NCBI RefSeq assembly: GCF_026798195.1
Contig: NZ_JAPQEZ010000004.1
Span: 170,755 to 234,754 of the forward strand
Source of the DNA: Lentilactobacillus senioris
Lineage (GTDB): Bacteria; Bacillota; Bacilli; Lactobacillales; Lactobacillaceae
Direction: 5' to 3'
DNA length: 64,000 bases
Position 1 is the first letter of the stretch. The number at the start of each line of letters is the position of its first letter. The notes beneath the pieces were generated by a model. It did not search any database. It was not told the origin of the DNA and saw nothing but the letters and a program-made list of their open reading frames with translations. Of the stretch, positions 8,125 through 16,361 are shown one piece after another. Made by a program: the position numbers and the translations under genes.

Positions 8125-8412
8125 TTATTTGATTTTTAAATGGTTAAATAGGATAAATTGAATAGCTGTAGCTGCTATGGTAGCGATTAATAAGACGATA
8201 ATAATAAAGATAGAATTTTGTAAAAATAAAGCAATAACTCCCAATAACGCAGTTATTAAAAGGGAACTCCCTCCCCAAATAGCAATGTTTTGGACCACTG
8301 AATCAGTGGTAGGATCAAGTGACAAGAAAGGTTTGTTACGATGACTTATTAGATAACCACCAAGAAAGGCGGTAATACCAATGATAATTATAATTAAAAT
8401 GTTGACTAACAT
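8125..8412 (-). CDS. Small membrane protein, unknown function
   Basis: A 95-residue hydrophobic protein that I cannot assign to a family. Three hydrophobic segments are visible: residues ~2-20, ~44-66 and ~68-88, with a short basic loop after the first (ISHRNKPF) and a basic C-terminus. The start is the ATG at 8412, placed 5 nt after GGAGG; a TTG farther upstream overlaps that site. It begins 12 bp after the stop of rarA and is evidently translated from the same transcript. No terminator is evident after it. Confidence 0.72.
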   Translation of the reverse strand: MLVNILIIIIIGITAFLGGYLISHRNKPFLSLDPTTDSVVQNIAIWGGSSLLITALLGVIALFLQNSIFIIIVLLIATIAATAIQFILFNHLKIK

Positions 8413-8424
8413 AAGTTCCTCCAA

Positions 8425-9705
8425 TTAAATAGGTTTACCCTGAGCTTTTCTAAGCTGGTAATATTGTTGATTTAATGCGGTTTCATATTTGCCATTGGCT
8501 TTGGGTTGATAGTACTGATCAAATTTAATTTTATCTGGTAGATACTGTTGTTTAACCCAATCATTAGGAAAATCATGTGGATACTTGTAGTCAATTCCAC
8601 GGCCTAATTTAGCTGCTCCCTTATAATGTGCGTCTTTTAAGTAGGCCGGAATTTGACCGTAATTGCCATTTCTTAAGGTGGCAGTAGCTGCATCAATAGC
8701 TGATATACCAGAATTAGATTTAGGACTTAAGCATAGCTCAATAATAGCATCTGCTAAGGGAATTCTTGCCTCTGGTAACCCTAACTGTTTAGCTGCCGAA
8801 ACCGCAGCAACTGTATGTTCACAGGCATTAGGATTAGCTAAACCGACATCTTCATATGCGATTACTAATAAACGGCGCATTAAGGAAATTAAATCTCCAG
8901 TTTCAATTAACCGAGCAGCATAGTGTAAAGCCGCATCGGTATCAGATCCTCGGATGGATTTTTGCAGGGCGGAAATAACGTTGTAATGAGCATCGCCATC
9001 ACGATCAGCATTAATCGCTTTTCGTTGGAGACATTCTTCAACGATGGAAAGATCAATATTAATGATGTCATCTCTGTTGGGAGTAGTTGATTTTACAGCT
9101 AGCTCTAACGCATTTAATGAAGACCTTAGATCACCATTAGTGGCCGTACTTAGGAATTGTAGCGCTTCATCCGATAATGTTACGTTGTAGTCTCCCAATC
9201 CATTGACTTTATCTATTAATGCACGTTGAATAGCCACTTGAATATCTTCCGGGGTAAGGGGATAAACTTCAAAAATTTGAGTTCTACTTCTAATGGCGGG
9301 ATTGATACTAATGTAAGGATTTTCCGTGGTTGCACCGATTAAAATAATCGAACCGTTTTCTAAAAGGGGCAATAAAAAATCTTGTTTTACTTTGTCAAGA
9401 CGATGAATTTCATCCAATAATAAAACTACTGTGCCACTCATTTTAGCTTCTTCAGCAACGATTTGAAGTTCTTTTTTTCCATCAGTAGCAGCATTTAATT
9501 TACGAAAAGCATACTTAGATGAACCAGCAATTGCACTGGCAATGCTGGTTTTTCCAGTTCCAGGAGGACCATATAAAATCATAGAAGATAGTAGTTTGGC
9601 TTTTACCATGCGTTCAATAATTTTTCCCGGACCAACTAAGTGTTGCTGACCAACTACTTCACTAATCTGAGTAGGGCGCATTCTATAAGCCAGTGGTTGT
9701 TGCAT
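8425..9705 (-). CDS. rarA: Replication-associated recombination protein A (AAA+ ATPase)
   Basis: A RarA/MgsA (WHIP-type) clamp-loader-like ATPase that acts at stalled replication forks. Of 426 residues, Walker A YGPPGTGKTS lies at ~45-54, Walker B LLLDEIHRLDK near 95-105, sensor region IGATTENPYISINPAIRSR near 125-143. The MgsA C-terminal tetramerisation domain follows (DGDAHYNVISALQKSIRGSDTDAALHYAARL, EGGDL-type region and PKSNSG). The end (YKYPHDFPNDWVKQQYLP) is diagnostic. ATG behind AAGGAGGG. It is the first gene of a two-gene unit with the small membrane protein. Confidence 0.95.
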   Translation of the reverse strand: MQQPLAYRMRPTQISEVVGQQHLVGPGKIIERMVKAKLLSSMILYGPPGTGKTSIASAIAGSSKYAFRKLNAATDGKKELQIVAEEAKMSGTVVLLLDEIHRLDKVKQDFLLPLLENGSIILIGATTENPYISINPAIRSRTQIFEVYPLTPEDIQVAIQRALIDKVNGLGDYNVTLSDEALQFLSTATNGDLRSSLNALELAVKSTTPNRDDIINIDLSIVEECLQRKAINADRDGDAHYNVISALQKSIRGSDTDAALHYAARLIETGDLISLMRRLLVIAYEDVGLANPNACEHTVAAVSAAKQLGLPEARIPLADAIIELCLSPKSNSGISAIDAATATLRNGNYGQIPAYLKDAHYKGAAKLGRGIDYKYPHDFPNDWVKQQYLPDKIKFDQYYQPKANGKYETALNQQYYQLRKAQGKPI

Positions 9706-9745
9706 GTAAATCCCTCCTTAATCAACTTAACTGGTGCAAAGCAAC

Positions 9746-9754
9746 ATTATAACA
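9746..9754 (-). promoter_or_regulatory. Extended -10 of rarA
   Basis: On the minus strand TGTTATAAT, a perfect extended -10, about 40 bp before the start codon; the -35 is weak. Confidence 0.55.
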
Positions 9755-9762
9755 TTTTTGCT

Positions 9763-9797
9763 AAATAAAAAAGTGTTTTGCCGTAGCAAAACACTTT
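9763..9797 (-). terminator. Terminator of rpsD
   Basis: Stem AAAGTGTTTTGC/GCAAAACACTTT with a 4-nt loop; on the minus strand a run of six T follows. It separates rpsD from rarA. Confidence 0.9.
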
Positions 9798-9812
9798 AGA
9801 AAAGCTAATAAA

Positions 9813-10421
9813 TTATAGCTTGTTGTAGTATTCAACGATTAATGATTCGTCGATATCTGCATCAAGTTCATCACGTTCTGGTAAACGAACTAATGAACCT
9901 TCAAGCTTGTCTGCATCAAATGATACATATTGAGGACGACCAACAACAGCTTCAACGGCATCCTTAATTACTTGCATATCTTTTGATTTGTCACGAACGC
10001 TGATTACTTGGCCGACTTTAACTTCGTATGAAGGAATATCAACACGTTTGCCATCAACAGTGATGTGACCATGGTTAACCAATTGACGAGCTTGACGACG
10101 AGTAGTAGCCAAACCTAAACGGTAAACCACGTTGTCTAAACGTTGTTCCAAAAGAATCATGAAGTTAACACCGTGCTTGCCGTGACGGATCTTACCGGCA
10201 CGAACGAAAGTGTTAGCGAATTGACGTTCAGTCAAACCGTACATGAAACGTAACTTTTGCTTTTCGCGAAGTTGCATTCCGTATTCTGAAAGTTTTGAAC
10301 GACGACCTTGACCATGATCACCAGGTGCATAAGGGCGACGAGCTAATTCTTTACCAGTACCTGATAAAGAAATTCCTAAACGACGTGAAATACGCCAACT
10401 TGGGCCTGTATATCTTGACAT
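9813..10421 (-). CDS. rpsD: 30S ribosomal protein S4
   Basis: Primary 16S rRNA-binding protein that starts assembly of the 30S body. 202 residues from [16 protein letters not shown], the usual bacterial start; the frame remains open upstream but the ATG at 10421 follows GGAGGAA. The S4 RNA-binding domain lies near residues 93-155 ([29 protein letters not shown]). No N-terminal zinc cysteines are present, so it is the zinc-free form. Codon use is strongly biased, as for ribosomal genes. It is a single-gene transcript with a structured leader, consistent with autoregulation by S4 as known in Bacillus. Confidence 0.97.
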   Translation of the reverse strand: MSRYTGPSWRISRRLGISLSGTGKELARRPYAPGDHGQGRRSKLSEYGMQLREKQKLRFMYGLTERQFANTFVRAGKIRHGKHGVNFMILLEQRLDNVVYRLGLATTRRQARQLVNHGHITVDGKRVDIPSYEVKVGQVISVRDKSKDMQVIKDAVEAVVGRPQYVSFDADKLEGSLVRLPERDELDADIDESLIVEYYNKL

Positions 10422-10435
10422 AAATAGATTCCTCC

Positions 10436-10600
10436 AATATTTTGTTGGAGTAAAATAATCCATGTAGGTTTAGTATTCGTGCATGCTGCTTTGTAACTTT
10501 CGCTCAAGCAGCCGTTGAGTTACTAATCAACCCGTATTAAGGGCACCAACATGTTGACGAGCTTACCGCCTACTGCTGCATTATTTTACACAATGGACAT
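10436..10600 (-). promoter_or_regulatory. Structured rpsD leader (putative S4 autoregulatory element)
   Basis: The ~165 nt before rpsD are more GC-rich than nearby spacers and contain complementary segments: on the minus strand GTAAC/GTTAC, CTCAA/TTGAG and GCTGC/GCAGC pair around a compact core. S4 represses its own synthesis through such a leader in Firmicutes; that this is the same element is inferred from position and structure. Confidence 0.55.
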
Positions 10601-10610
10601 TCTATAGGTT

Positions 10611-11078
10611 TTATTCAAAGTTGTCAACGTGATTTAAGAAGACAGCTGCTAATTCTACAATTAAATCTTCATCATCCAGAGAAAATCTATCTATAATAGG
10701 AGAATCGATGTCTAACACTCCCAATAAACGTTCATTTTTAATTAATGGGACCACAATTTCAGAATTTGAAGCGGCATCACAAGCAATATGACCTGGAAAT
10801 TCATGAACGTTCTTGATACGCATGACGCTTTGTTGGGTAATAGCAGTACCACAGACGCCGTCACCATTTTTAATGTGCATGCAAGCTACCTTACCTTGAA
10901 AGGGGCCTAAAGTTAGTTCGTTATTAGCATAATTATATAAGTAGAATCCAACCCAATTAATTTGATCAAAGGATTCATTGATTAGAGCCGAGGTGTTAGC
11001 CATATTGGCGATTAAGCTAGTTTCATTAGTTAATAAAGCATCTAATTGTTTACTGATTAAATGGTTAAGATTAGTCAT
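10611..11078 (-). CDS. msrC: Free methionine-(R)-sulfoxide reductase (GAF domain)
   Basis: A 155-residue GAF-domain enzyme of the fRMsr class that reduces free methionine R-sulfoxide in the cytoplasm. Three cysteines are present, Cys66, Cys76 and Cys100, in KVACMHIK, DGVCGTA and HIACDAASNSEIVVP; their spacing (10 and 24) equals that of Cys84/94/118 in the E. coli enzyme as I recall it, so catalysis and disulfide resolution should be intact. The C-terminal LGVLDIDSP is typical. ATG behind AAGGAGTAAG. It lies upstream of rpsD on the same strand but is divergent from ezrA. Confidence 0.92.
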   Translation of the reverse strand: MTNLNHLISKQLDALLTNETSLIANMANTSALINESFDQINWVGFYLYNYANNELTLGPFQGKVACMHIKNGDGVCGTAITQQSVMRIKNVHEFPGHIACDAASNSEIVVPLIKNERLLGVLDIDSPIIDRFSLDDEDLIVELAAVFLNHVDNFE

Positions 11079-11125
11079 AATTCTTACTCCTTGCTTAAAT
11101 TTACTGATTTGAATGGATTATACTA

Positions 11126-11134
11126 TGATATAAT
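11126..11134 (+). promoter_or_regulatory. Extended -10 for ezrA
   Basis: TGATATAAT (TATAAT at 11129-11134) is a perfect extended -10; the resulting leader to ezrA is about 95 nt, with no clear structure seen. Confidence 0.5.
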
Positions 11135-11234
11135 GCTTTTTAGATGCACTACAAATGAATTTATTAACAATACATAATAATTGTTTTGAATACTAATTCA
11201 AGCAAAACTTTTGATTTGAAGGACGGGAACCAGA

Positions 11235-12980
11235 ATGCTGAATCTTTTGCTCATTATTATCACAGCTTGCGTACTTATTTATTTAGCGGTTGCTTTTTAC
11301 CAACATCGAATTAACCAACAGGCTACCGCGATTTATGAAAACAAGAAGCCGTTATTTGATATTCCACTGGATGAAGAATTTGAATTGGCTCAAAATTTGA
11401 ACTTAACAGGGGAATCTCAACGAAAATACGATCAGCTATTAAGCCAATATAAAAATATTCACCAAAATTTGATTCCTAGTATTGATGATAAAGTTAAAGA
11501 GGTCAAAGAAGATACCAAAGGCGTTAACTTTATTCTTTCTCGCCAAAAATGGACAGAAACCAATCAACTAATTGATGATGTTGAAGATCAAGTTAAAAGT
11601 ATCCAAGCAGGATTAGTTCAGTTACAAGACTTAGATAAGCAACATAATATTGCAATTACGGATTTAGAAAAACAGTATCAAGATTTACGACAACAACTAT
11701 TGAAACAAAACGAAGAGTTAGGACCTAGTATTGATGCGCTAGAAAAAATGTTAGCTGACATTGAAGATCAATTCGATGAATTTACTACCTTAACTAAAAA
11801 AGGTGACCATGATAGTGCAGAAACCATTTTGTCTGAATTAAATACTACAACCAACCAGCTAAAAAATTATATGGAAATTATTCCGGGATTAAATCAAGAA
11901 CTTCAAGTAGAATTTCCAGAACAAGTTCAAGAATTAGGGAAGGGTTATCAAACTCTGACACACCAAGGATTCAATTTTGAAAATGATACTTTTGAAACCC
12001 AATTAGAACAAGTGCAGACCCAAATTAAACAAAATAATGATAATTTAGCGGCGTTAAACGTCAATGTAGCTCAAGATGTTAATACTGATATTTCTCATCG
12101 GATTGATCATCTTTACCAGTTCTTAGAAGATGCCATTGAAGATAAACAAGTGGTGGACGAACAGGTGACGGTGATTGCCAAATATATTGATCATTTACGT
12201 CGTCAAAATACGGATTTAACTCGTAAATTAGAACGACTAAATATTGACTATGTTTTAGATCATAAAGAGATTGAAAATAATCGTCAGTATACCGAACAAA
12301 TTCGGGCAATGGGTACTGAGGCTATGCGTCAAAAAGAAGCAATTCAACGTGGACAAGCTGTTTATAGTCGTATTCGAGCCGATCAACAGCAAATTATGCG
12401 TAACCTAGAACAAATTGAAGCTTCTCAAAAGGAACTCTATGATCAAGTGATTGATCTTCCCGCAGAAGAAGAAAAGGCGCGACAAACTTTGCGCAAGTTT
12501 GATTTAGAAATGCGTAACAAAAAACGAAGAGTGGATAACCACAACTTACCAGGCACACCCAGTGACTACAGTAGTAGCTTTAATGCGGTAATTAAAGAAA
12601 TTGAACGATTAAGTCAAGCATTAAATCAACCTAAAGTTGACGTAGAGGAAGTTTCTAAGCAGGAATTAATTATCCAATCCGATATGGATAATTTAGAAGA
12701 AATGACCACAAAATTAATTGATGATGCTGTATTAGCGGAACAATCATTGCAATTTGCTAACCGTTTTATTAATACTGATCCAGATATTGCCGCCGCTAGC
12801 AAAAAAGCTCACTTGGCATTTGATCACGATTATAACTACACTAAGAGCCTGGCAACCATTGCTACTGCTCTAGAAAGTCAGTATCCAGGTTCGTATCAAA
12901 AAATAGAGCAAGAGTATTTTGCTACTAAGACACCGGCTAATACTGTGAAAACAGAATCAGAAGAAATTAATGAAGATTAA
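11235..12980 (+). CDS. ezrA: Septation ring formation regulator EzrA
   Basis: Membrane-anchored negative regulator of FtsZ ring assembly. One N-terminal membrane helix (residues ~2-20, extracellular N-terminus) is followed by FDIPLDEEF-type sequence and ~540 residues of spectrin-like coiled coils in the cytoplasm. The family marker region ENNRQYTEQIRAM (~residues 337-349) and the closing helical repeats match EzrA; 581 residues is close to the usual ~570. ATG 11235 follows GAAGGACGGG. Single gene with a terminator immediately after. Confidence 0.94.
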   Translation: MLNLLLIIITACVLIYLAVAFYQHRINQQATAIYENKKPLFDIPLDEEFELAQNLNLTGESQRKYDQLLSQYKNIHQNLIPSIDDKVKEVKEDTKGVNFILSRQKWTETNQLIDDVEDQVKSIQAGLVQLQDLDKQHNIAITDLEKQYQDLRQQLLKQNEELGPSIDALEKMLADIEDQFDEFTTLTKKGDHDSAETILSELNTTTNQLKNYMEIIPGLNQELQVEFPEQVQELGKGYQTLTHQGFNFENDTFETQLEQVQTQIKQNNDNLAALNVNVAQDVNTDISHRIDHLYQFLEDAIEDKQVVDEQVTVIAKYIDHLRRQNTDLTRKLERLNIDYVLDHKEIENNRQYTEQIRAMGTEAMRQKEAIQRGQAVYSRIRADQQQIMRNLEQIEASQKELYDQVIDLPAEEEKARQTLRKFDLEMRNKKRRVDNHNLPGTPSDYSSSFNAVIKEIERLSQALNQPKVDVEEVSKQELIIQSDMDNLEEMTTKLIDDAVLAEQSLQFANRFINTDPDIAAASKKAHLAFDHDYNYTKSLATIATALESQYPGSYQKIEQEYFATKTPANTVKTESEEINED

Positions 12981-13006
12981 AAACGTCCGAGAAGGACGTT
13001 TTTTTA
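12978..13006 (+). terminator. Terminator of ezrA
   Basis: Stem AAACGTCC/GGACGTTT with loop gagaa and a long T-tract, starting in the stop codon. Confidence 0.88.
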
Positions 13007-13135
13007 TTTTAGAAAATAACGACTATAATACTTTATCAACTTAATGAGGGATTTTTATTTTACCCAGAATGGTGTATCATAGTAATTCGTACAATTGTTG
13101 GAGTCGAACCAATGATTAATAAAAGAGGTTTTAAA

Positions 13136-14281
13136 ATGATTTATTTTGATAATAGTGCCACAACTCAGGCGTTACCTGAGGTTGTAGATACCTATTCAAA
13201 AGTAAGTGCTAAAATTTGGGGAAATCCATCAAGTTTGCATAACTTTGGGGATCAGTCCTTTAACTTACTTGAACAATCTAGAAAACAAATTGCTGATCTG
13301 CTACAGGTTAACCCTGATGAAATTTATTTCACTAGTGGAGGAACTGAAGGCGATAACTGGGTTATTAAAGGGACAGCCATCGAAAAACGGGCTTACGGTA
13401 AACATTTGATTACCAGCTCCGTTGAACACCCAGCTGTTCACAACACAATGCAACAATTAGAAAAATTAGGTTTTGATATCACTTATTTACCAGTTGATGA
13501 AGCGGGACAAGTTTCGGCAGCTGATTTAAAAGCGGCGATTCGTCCCGATACGATCTTGGTATCCATTATGGCAGTGAACAATGAAATTGGTACGATTCAA
13601 CCATTAGCAGAAATTGCGGAAGTTTTAAAGCAATACCCTAAGATTCATTTCCACATCGATGCGGTTCAAGGAATTGGCAAGGGATTGCATTCTGAAATTT
13701 TTAATGAACGAGTAGATTTCGTAACTTTTTCTGGTCATAAATTCCATGCTCCCCGCGGAGTTGGCTTCATGTATAGCCGTCGGGGACGCAAGTTAGCTCC
13801 ATTATTGACTGGTGGAGGTCAAGAAAAAAATCAACGAAGTGGAACCGAAAACGTACCGGCAATTGCAGCCATGGCTAAAGCTTTGCGGCTATTATTAGCT
13901 GATGAAGTTCAAACTAATGAAACTGAAATAACAATTAGAAGAGCGATTGCAGACCACGTTAAACAATTTGAGAAGGTTACCTTGTTCTCACAAGACGATG
14001 AACGTTTTGCTCCACATATCCTGTGCTTTGCCATTCAAGGAGTCCGAGGAGAAACGATCGTTCATGCGTTTGAAGAACACGGAATTTATATTTCTACCAC
14101 CAGTGCTTGTTCATCCAAAAAGCATATGGCTTCTAGTACGTTAGCAGCAATGAAGATACCTAGTGATTTATCAACGAGTGCGGTAAGAATTTCGTTAGGG
14201 GATCAAAATACCATGGCTGAGGCCGAGACTTTCAACCAGGTGTTTGATGAATTGTATACTGAGTTTGACAAATTAAGTTAG
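13136..14281 (+). CDS. Cysteine desulfurase (NifS/IscS family, NifZ-like partner of ThiI)
   Basis: PLP enzyme of 381 residues that takes sulfur from cysteine and passes it on as a persulfide. The start MIYFDNSATT at ATG 13136 follows AGAGG; an upstream in-frame ATG at 13112 is a less good start. The PLP lysine is Lys202 in SGHKFHAPRGVGF, the persulfide-forming cysteine is Cys325 in TSACSSKK, and HLITSSVEHPAV carries the PLP-stacking histidine. It sits 9 bp before thiI. As in Bacillus, where a dedicated desulfurase (NifZ) feeds a rhodanese-less ThiI, this copy most likely serves 4-thiouridine rather than general Fe-S assembly. Confidence 0.9.
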   Translation: MIYFDNSATTQALPEVVDTYSKVSAKIWGNPSSLHNFGDQSFNLLEQSRKQIADLLQVNPDEIYFTSGGTEGDNWVIKGTAIEKRAYGKHLITSSVEHPAVHNTMQQLEKLGFDITYLPVDEAGQVSAADLKAAIRPDTILVSIMAVNNEIGTIQPLAEIAEVLKQYPKIHFHIDAVQGIGKGLHSEIFNERVDFVTFSGHKFHAPRGVGFMYSRRGRKLAPLLTGGGQEKNQRSGTENVPAIAAMAKALRLLLADEVQTNETEITIRRAIADHVKQFEKVTLFSQDDERFAPHILCFAIQGVRGETIVHAFEEHGIYISTTSACSSKKHMASSTLAAMKIPSDLSTSAVRISLGDQNTMAEAETFNQVFDELYTEFDKLS

Positions 14282-14290
14282 GAGTTTGAA

Positions 14291-15508
14291 ATGCAATATA
14301 CCGAAATTATGGTTCGTTACGGCGAGCTCTCTACGAAGGGGAAAAATCGAAAAGATTTTATTTACCGGCTTGGCATGAACGTTCGTTCAGTCTTAAAAGA
14401 CCTTCCTGAAGTAGAAGTTAAAGCTCAACGAGATCGACTACACGTTCAATTAAATGGTGCTAATGCTAGCGAAGTAATGAACCGTTTATCTCTAGTTTTT
14501 GGAATTGAAAACTTTTCACCATCAATTAAAATTGAAAAAAATATGACTGACATTAAACAAACTGTGTTGGAAATGGTTAAGCAACAATACCAGCCAGGAA
14601 TGTCATTTAAAATCAATACTCGCCGTCAGGATAAGGACTTTGAGTTTGATACCAACCAAATTAACCTTCAATTAGGTGATTACGTCATTGATAATATTCC
14701 TGATATCAAGGTTTCAATGAAACAACCAGATATATCTGTCCGAGTTGAAATTCGTATGAACGGGGCTTATATTTCTTCTGAAACCATCAAAGGAGCTGGT
14801 GGCTTGCCAGTTGGTACTGGTGGGCATGCTACCATGATGCTTTCTGGCGGAATTGATTCTCCGGTCGCTAGTTATTTAGGGATGAAACGGGGCGTTAAAA
14901 TTGATATGATTCATTTCTATAGTCCTCCATATACTAGTGAACAAGCTTTGGCTAAAGCCAAAGAATTAACTGCCAAATTAGCTAAATTTGGTGGCAACAT
15001 TCAATTTATTCAAGTACCATTTACCGAAGTTCAAGAAACAATCAAAGAAAAGGTACCTGAAGGGTACTTAATGACTATTCAACGCAGAATGATGCTGAGA
15101 ATTGCTGCTGAAATTACTCGTCAACGCGGAGCTATGGGCATTTTCAATGGTGAATCATTAGGTCAAGTAGCTTCTCAAACACTAGAAAGTATGGCTGCTA
15201 TTAACGATGTTACTACGTTACCAGTGCTGCGACCATTGATCTCCATGGATAAAACGGAAATCATTAAGATTGCAGAAAACATTGATACCTATGAACTCTC
15301 TATTTTGCCTTACGAAGATTGTTGTACTATTTTTACTCCACCTTCGCCTAAAACTAGACCGAACTTAGAAAAATCTCGTAAATTTGAACAAAATATTGAC
15401 GTTGAAGGCTTAATGCAACGGGCCATTGATGGAATTAAGGTTACTGATATTGCCGCTACCGATGAATTTATGAATGCTGATGTAGAAGCATTTGCTGAAT
15501 TGCTATAG
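14291..15508 (+). CDS. thiI: tRNA 4-thiouridine synthase
   Basis: ThiI makes 4-thiouridine at position 8 of tRNA. Of 405 residues, an N-terminal ferredoxin-like region and THUMP domain (~60-165, tRNA binding) precede the PP-loop ATP-binding motif SGGIDSP (from Ser185). The conserved [15 protein letters not shown] (~340-354) follows. The protein ends without a C-terminal rhodanese domain, so sulfur must come directly from the neighbouring desulfurase. ATG 14291 follows TAGGAG that overlaps the end of the desulfurase gene; the two are one operon. Confidence 0.96.
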   Translation: MQYTEIMVRYGELSTKGKNRKDFIYRLGMNVRSVLKDLPEVEVKAQRDRLHVQLNGANASEVMNRLSLVFGIENFSPSIKIEKNMTDIKQTVLEMVKQQYQPGMSFKINTRRQDKDFEFDTNQINLQLGDYVIDNIPDIKVSMKQPDISVRVEIRMNGAYISSETIKGAGGLPVGTGGHATMMLSGGIDSPVASYLGMKRGVKIDMIHFYSPPYTSEQALAKAKELTAKLAKFGGNIQFIQVPFTEVQETIKEKVPEGYLMTIQRRMMLRIAAEITRQRGAMGIFNGESLGQVASQTLESMAAINDVTTLPVLRPLISMDKTEIIKIAENIDTYELSILPYEDCCTIFTPPSPKTRPNLEKSRKFEQNIDVEGLMQRAIDGIKVTDIAATDEFMNADVEAFAELL

Positions 15509-15580
15509 GGTTATTACTTGCTTCTTGAGCATATTTGGGCTATCTTATTGTTAATTAAAGGCAATAAGGAGTGAACTGGC

Positions 15581-16093
15581 ATGCAAATTACTATCGGTGG
15601 TCAAAGTGAATCATTATTTGGTAATCCCCCAGAAGTAGGAGACCAATTACCAAAGTTTAAAGTACAAAATGCTGAAGGCAACTGGGTGAAAACTGCGGAC
15701 ATTATTGGTAGGATTACTATGTTATCAACTGTTCCTGACATTAATACCCCGGTTTGTAGTTTAGAAACCAAGCGTTTTAACAAAGAAGCTGATATGTATC
15801 CAGATGCACGGTTTATCACCGTATCAAACAATACAATTGAACAACAACGGGATTGGTGTGCTGCTGAAGGAGTAGCTAATTTAAAGTTACTCTCTGATGA
15901 AGAGTTATCTTTAGGTTACGCAATGAAGGTTTATTTACCTAATAACGGTACTCTAGCTCGGACAATTTTCTTAGTTGATCAAACTGGCAAGATTGTATAC
16001 CGACAAATTGTTCCTGAATTACATGATGAACCTGATTACAAGGAAGCCTTAGCTGCATTAAATCAAATCGCTCAACGGCGTGTTGACGATTAA
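15581..16093 (+). CDS. tpx: Thiol peroxidase (atypical 2-Cys peroxiredoxin)
   Basis: Cytoplasmic peroxidase that reduces hydrogen peroxide and alkyl hydroperoxides with thioredoxin as donor. 170 residues; the peroxidatic Cys59 lies in PDINTPVCSLETKRFN and the resolving Cys93 in RDWCAAEG, the spacing expected of Tpx. The start region MQITIGGQSESLFGNPPEVGD is typical. ATG behind AAGGAGTGA. It follows thiI by ~70 bp. The valS promoter -35 lies within its last codons. trxA at 54.7 kb in this window encodes a likely electron donor. Confidence 0.95.
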   Translation: MQITIGGQSESLFGNPPEVGDQLPKFKVQNAEGNWVKTADIIGRITMLSTVPDINTPVCSLETKRFNKEADMYPDARFITVSNNTIEQQRDWCAAEGVANLKLLSDEELSLGYAMKVYLPNNGTLARTIFLVDQTGKIVYRQIVPELHDEPDYKEALAALNQIAQRRVDD

Positions 16094-16111
16094 GAAATTT
16101 TTGGTTAGAAT
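16083..16111 (+). promoter_or_regulatory. Promoter of the valS T-box transcript
   Basis: TTGACG (16083-16088, inside the end of tpx), 17-bp spacer, TAGAAT (16106-16111); the start site would be near 16118. Confidence 0.65.
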
Positions 16112-16117
16112 TAAATT

Positions 16118-16341
16118 TGTCTTGAAGCGTTGAACAAGAGGAGTAAACCAGGTCTCTGCCCAGAAAGAAAATGGCTGCTGTGAATTTTCCGAAGAACTGG
16201 TTGAAGGTAGCTTGTGAGCTTTTGCAATTTAGCACGGTTTAATCGGCCGTTAACAATGATTAATTAAGTGGAGTTTTTTAACTCAATTTAGGTGGTACCG
16301 CGAGCACTTCGTCCTATATGTTTGGACGGAGTGTTTTTATT
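16118..16341 (+). promoter_or_regulatory. T-box riboswitch of valS (valine specifier GTA)
   Basis: The specifier arm is closed by ACAAG (16134-16138)/CTTGT (16211-16215) and AACCAG (16146-16151)/CTGGTT (16197-16202). The loop carries AGTA on the 5' side and the valine codon GTA (16207-16209) followed by G on the 3' side, the geometry seen in other T-boxes. The T-box sequence with GGTGGTACCGCG (16291-16302) is followed by terminator stem CACTTCGTCC/GGACGGAGTG and T-run to ~16338. Uncharged tRNA-Val should stabilise the antiterminator and turn valS on. Confidence 0.93.
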
Positions 16342-16361
16342 TTGGAAAGGAAAGTGACCAT

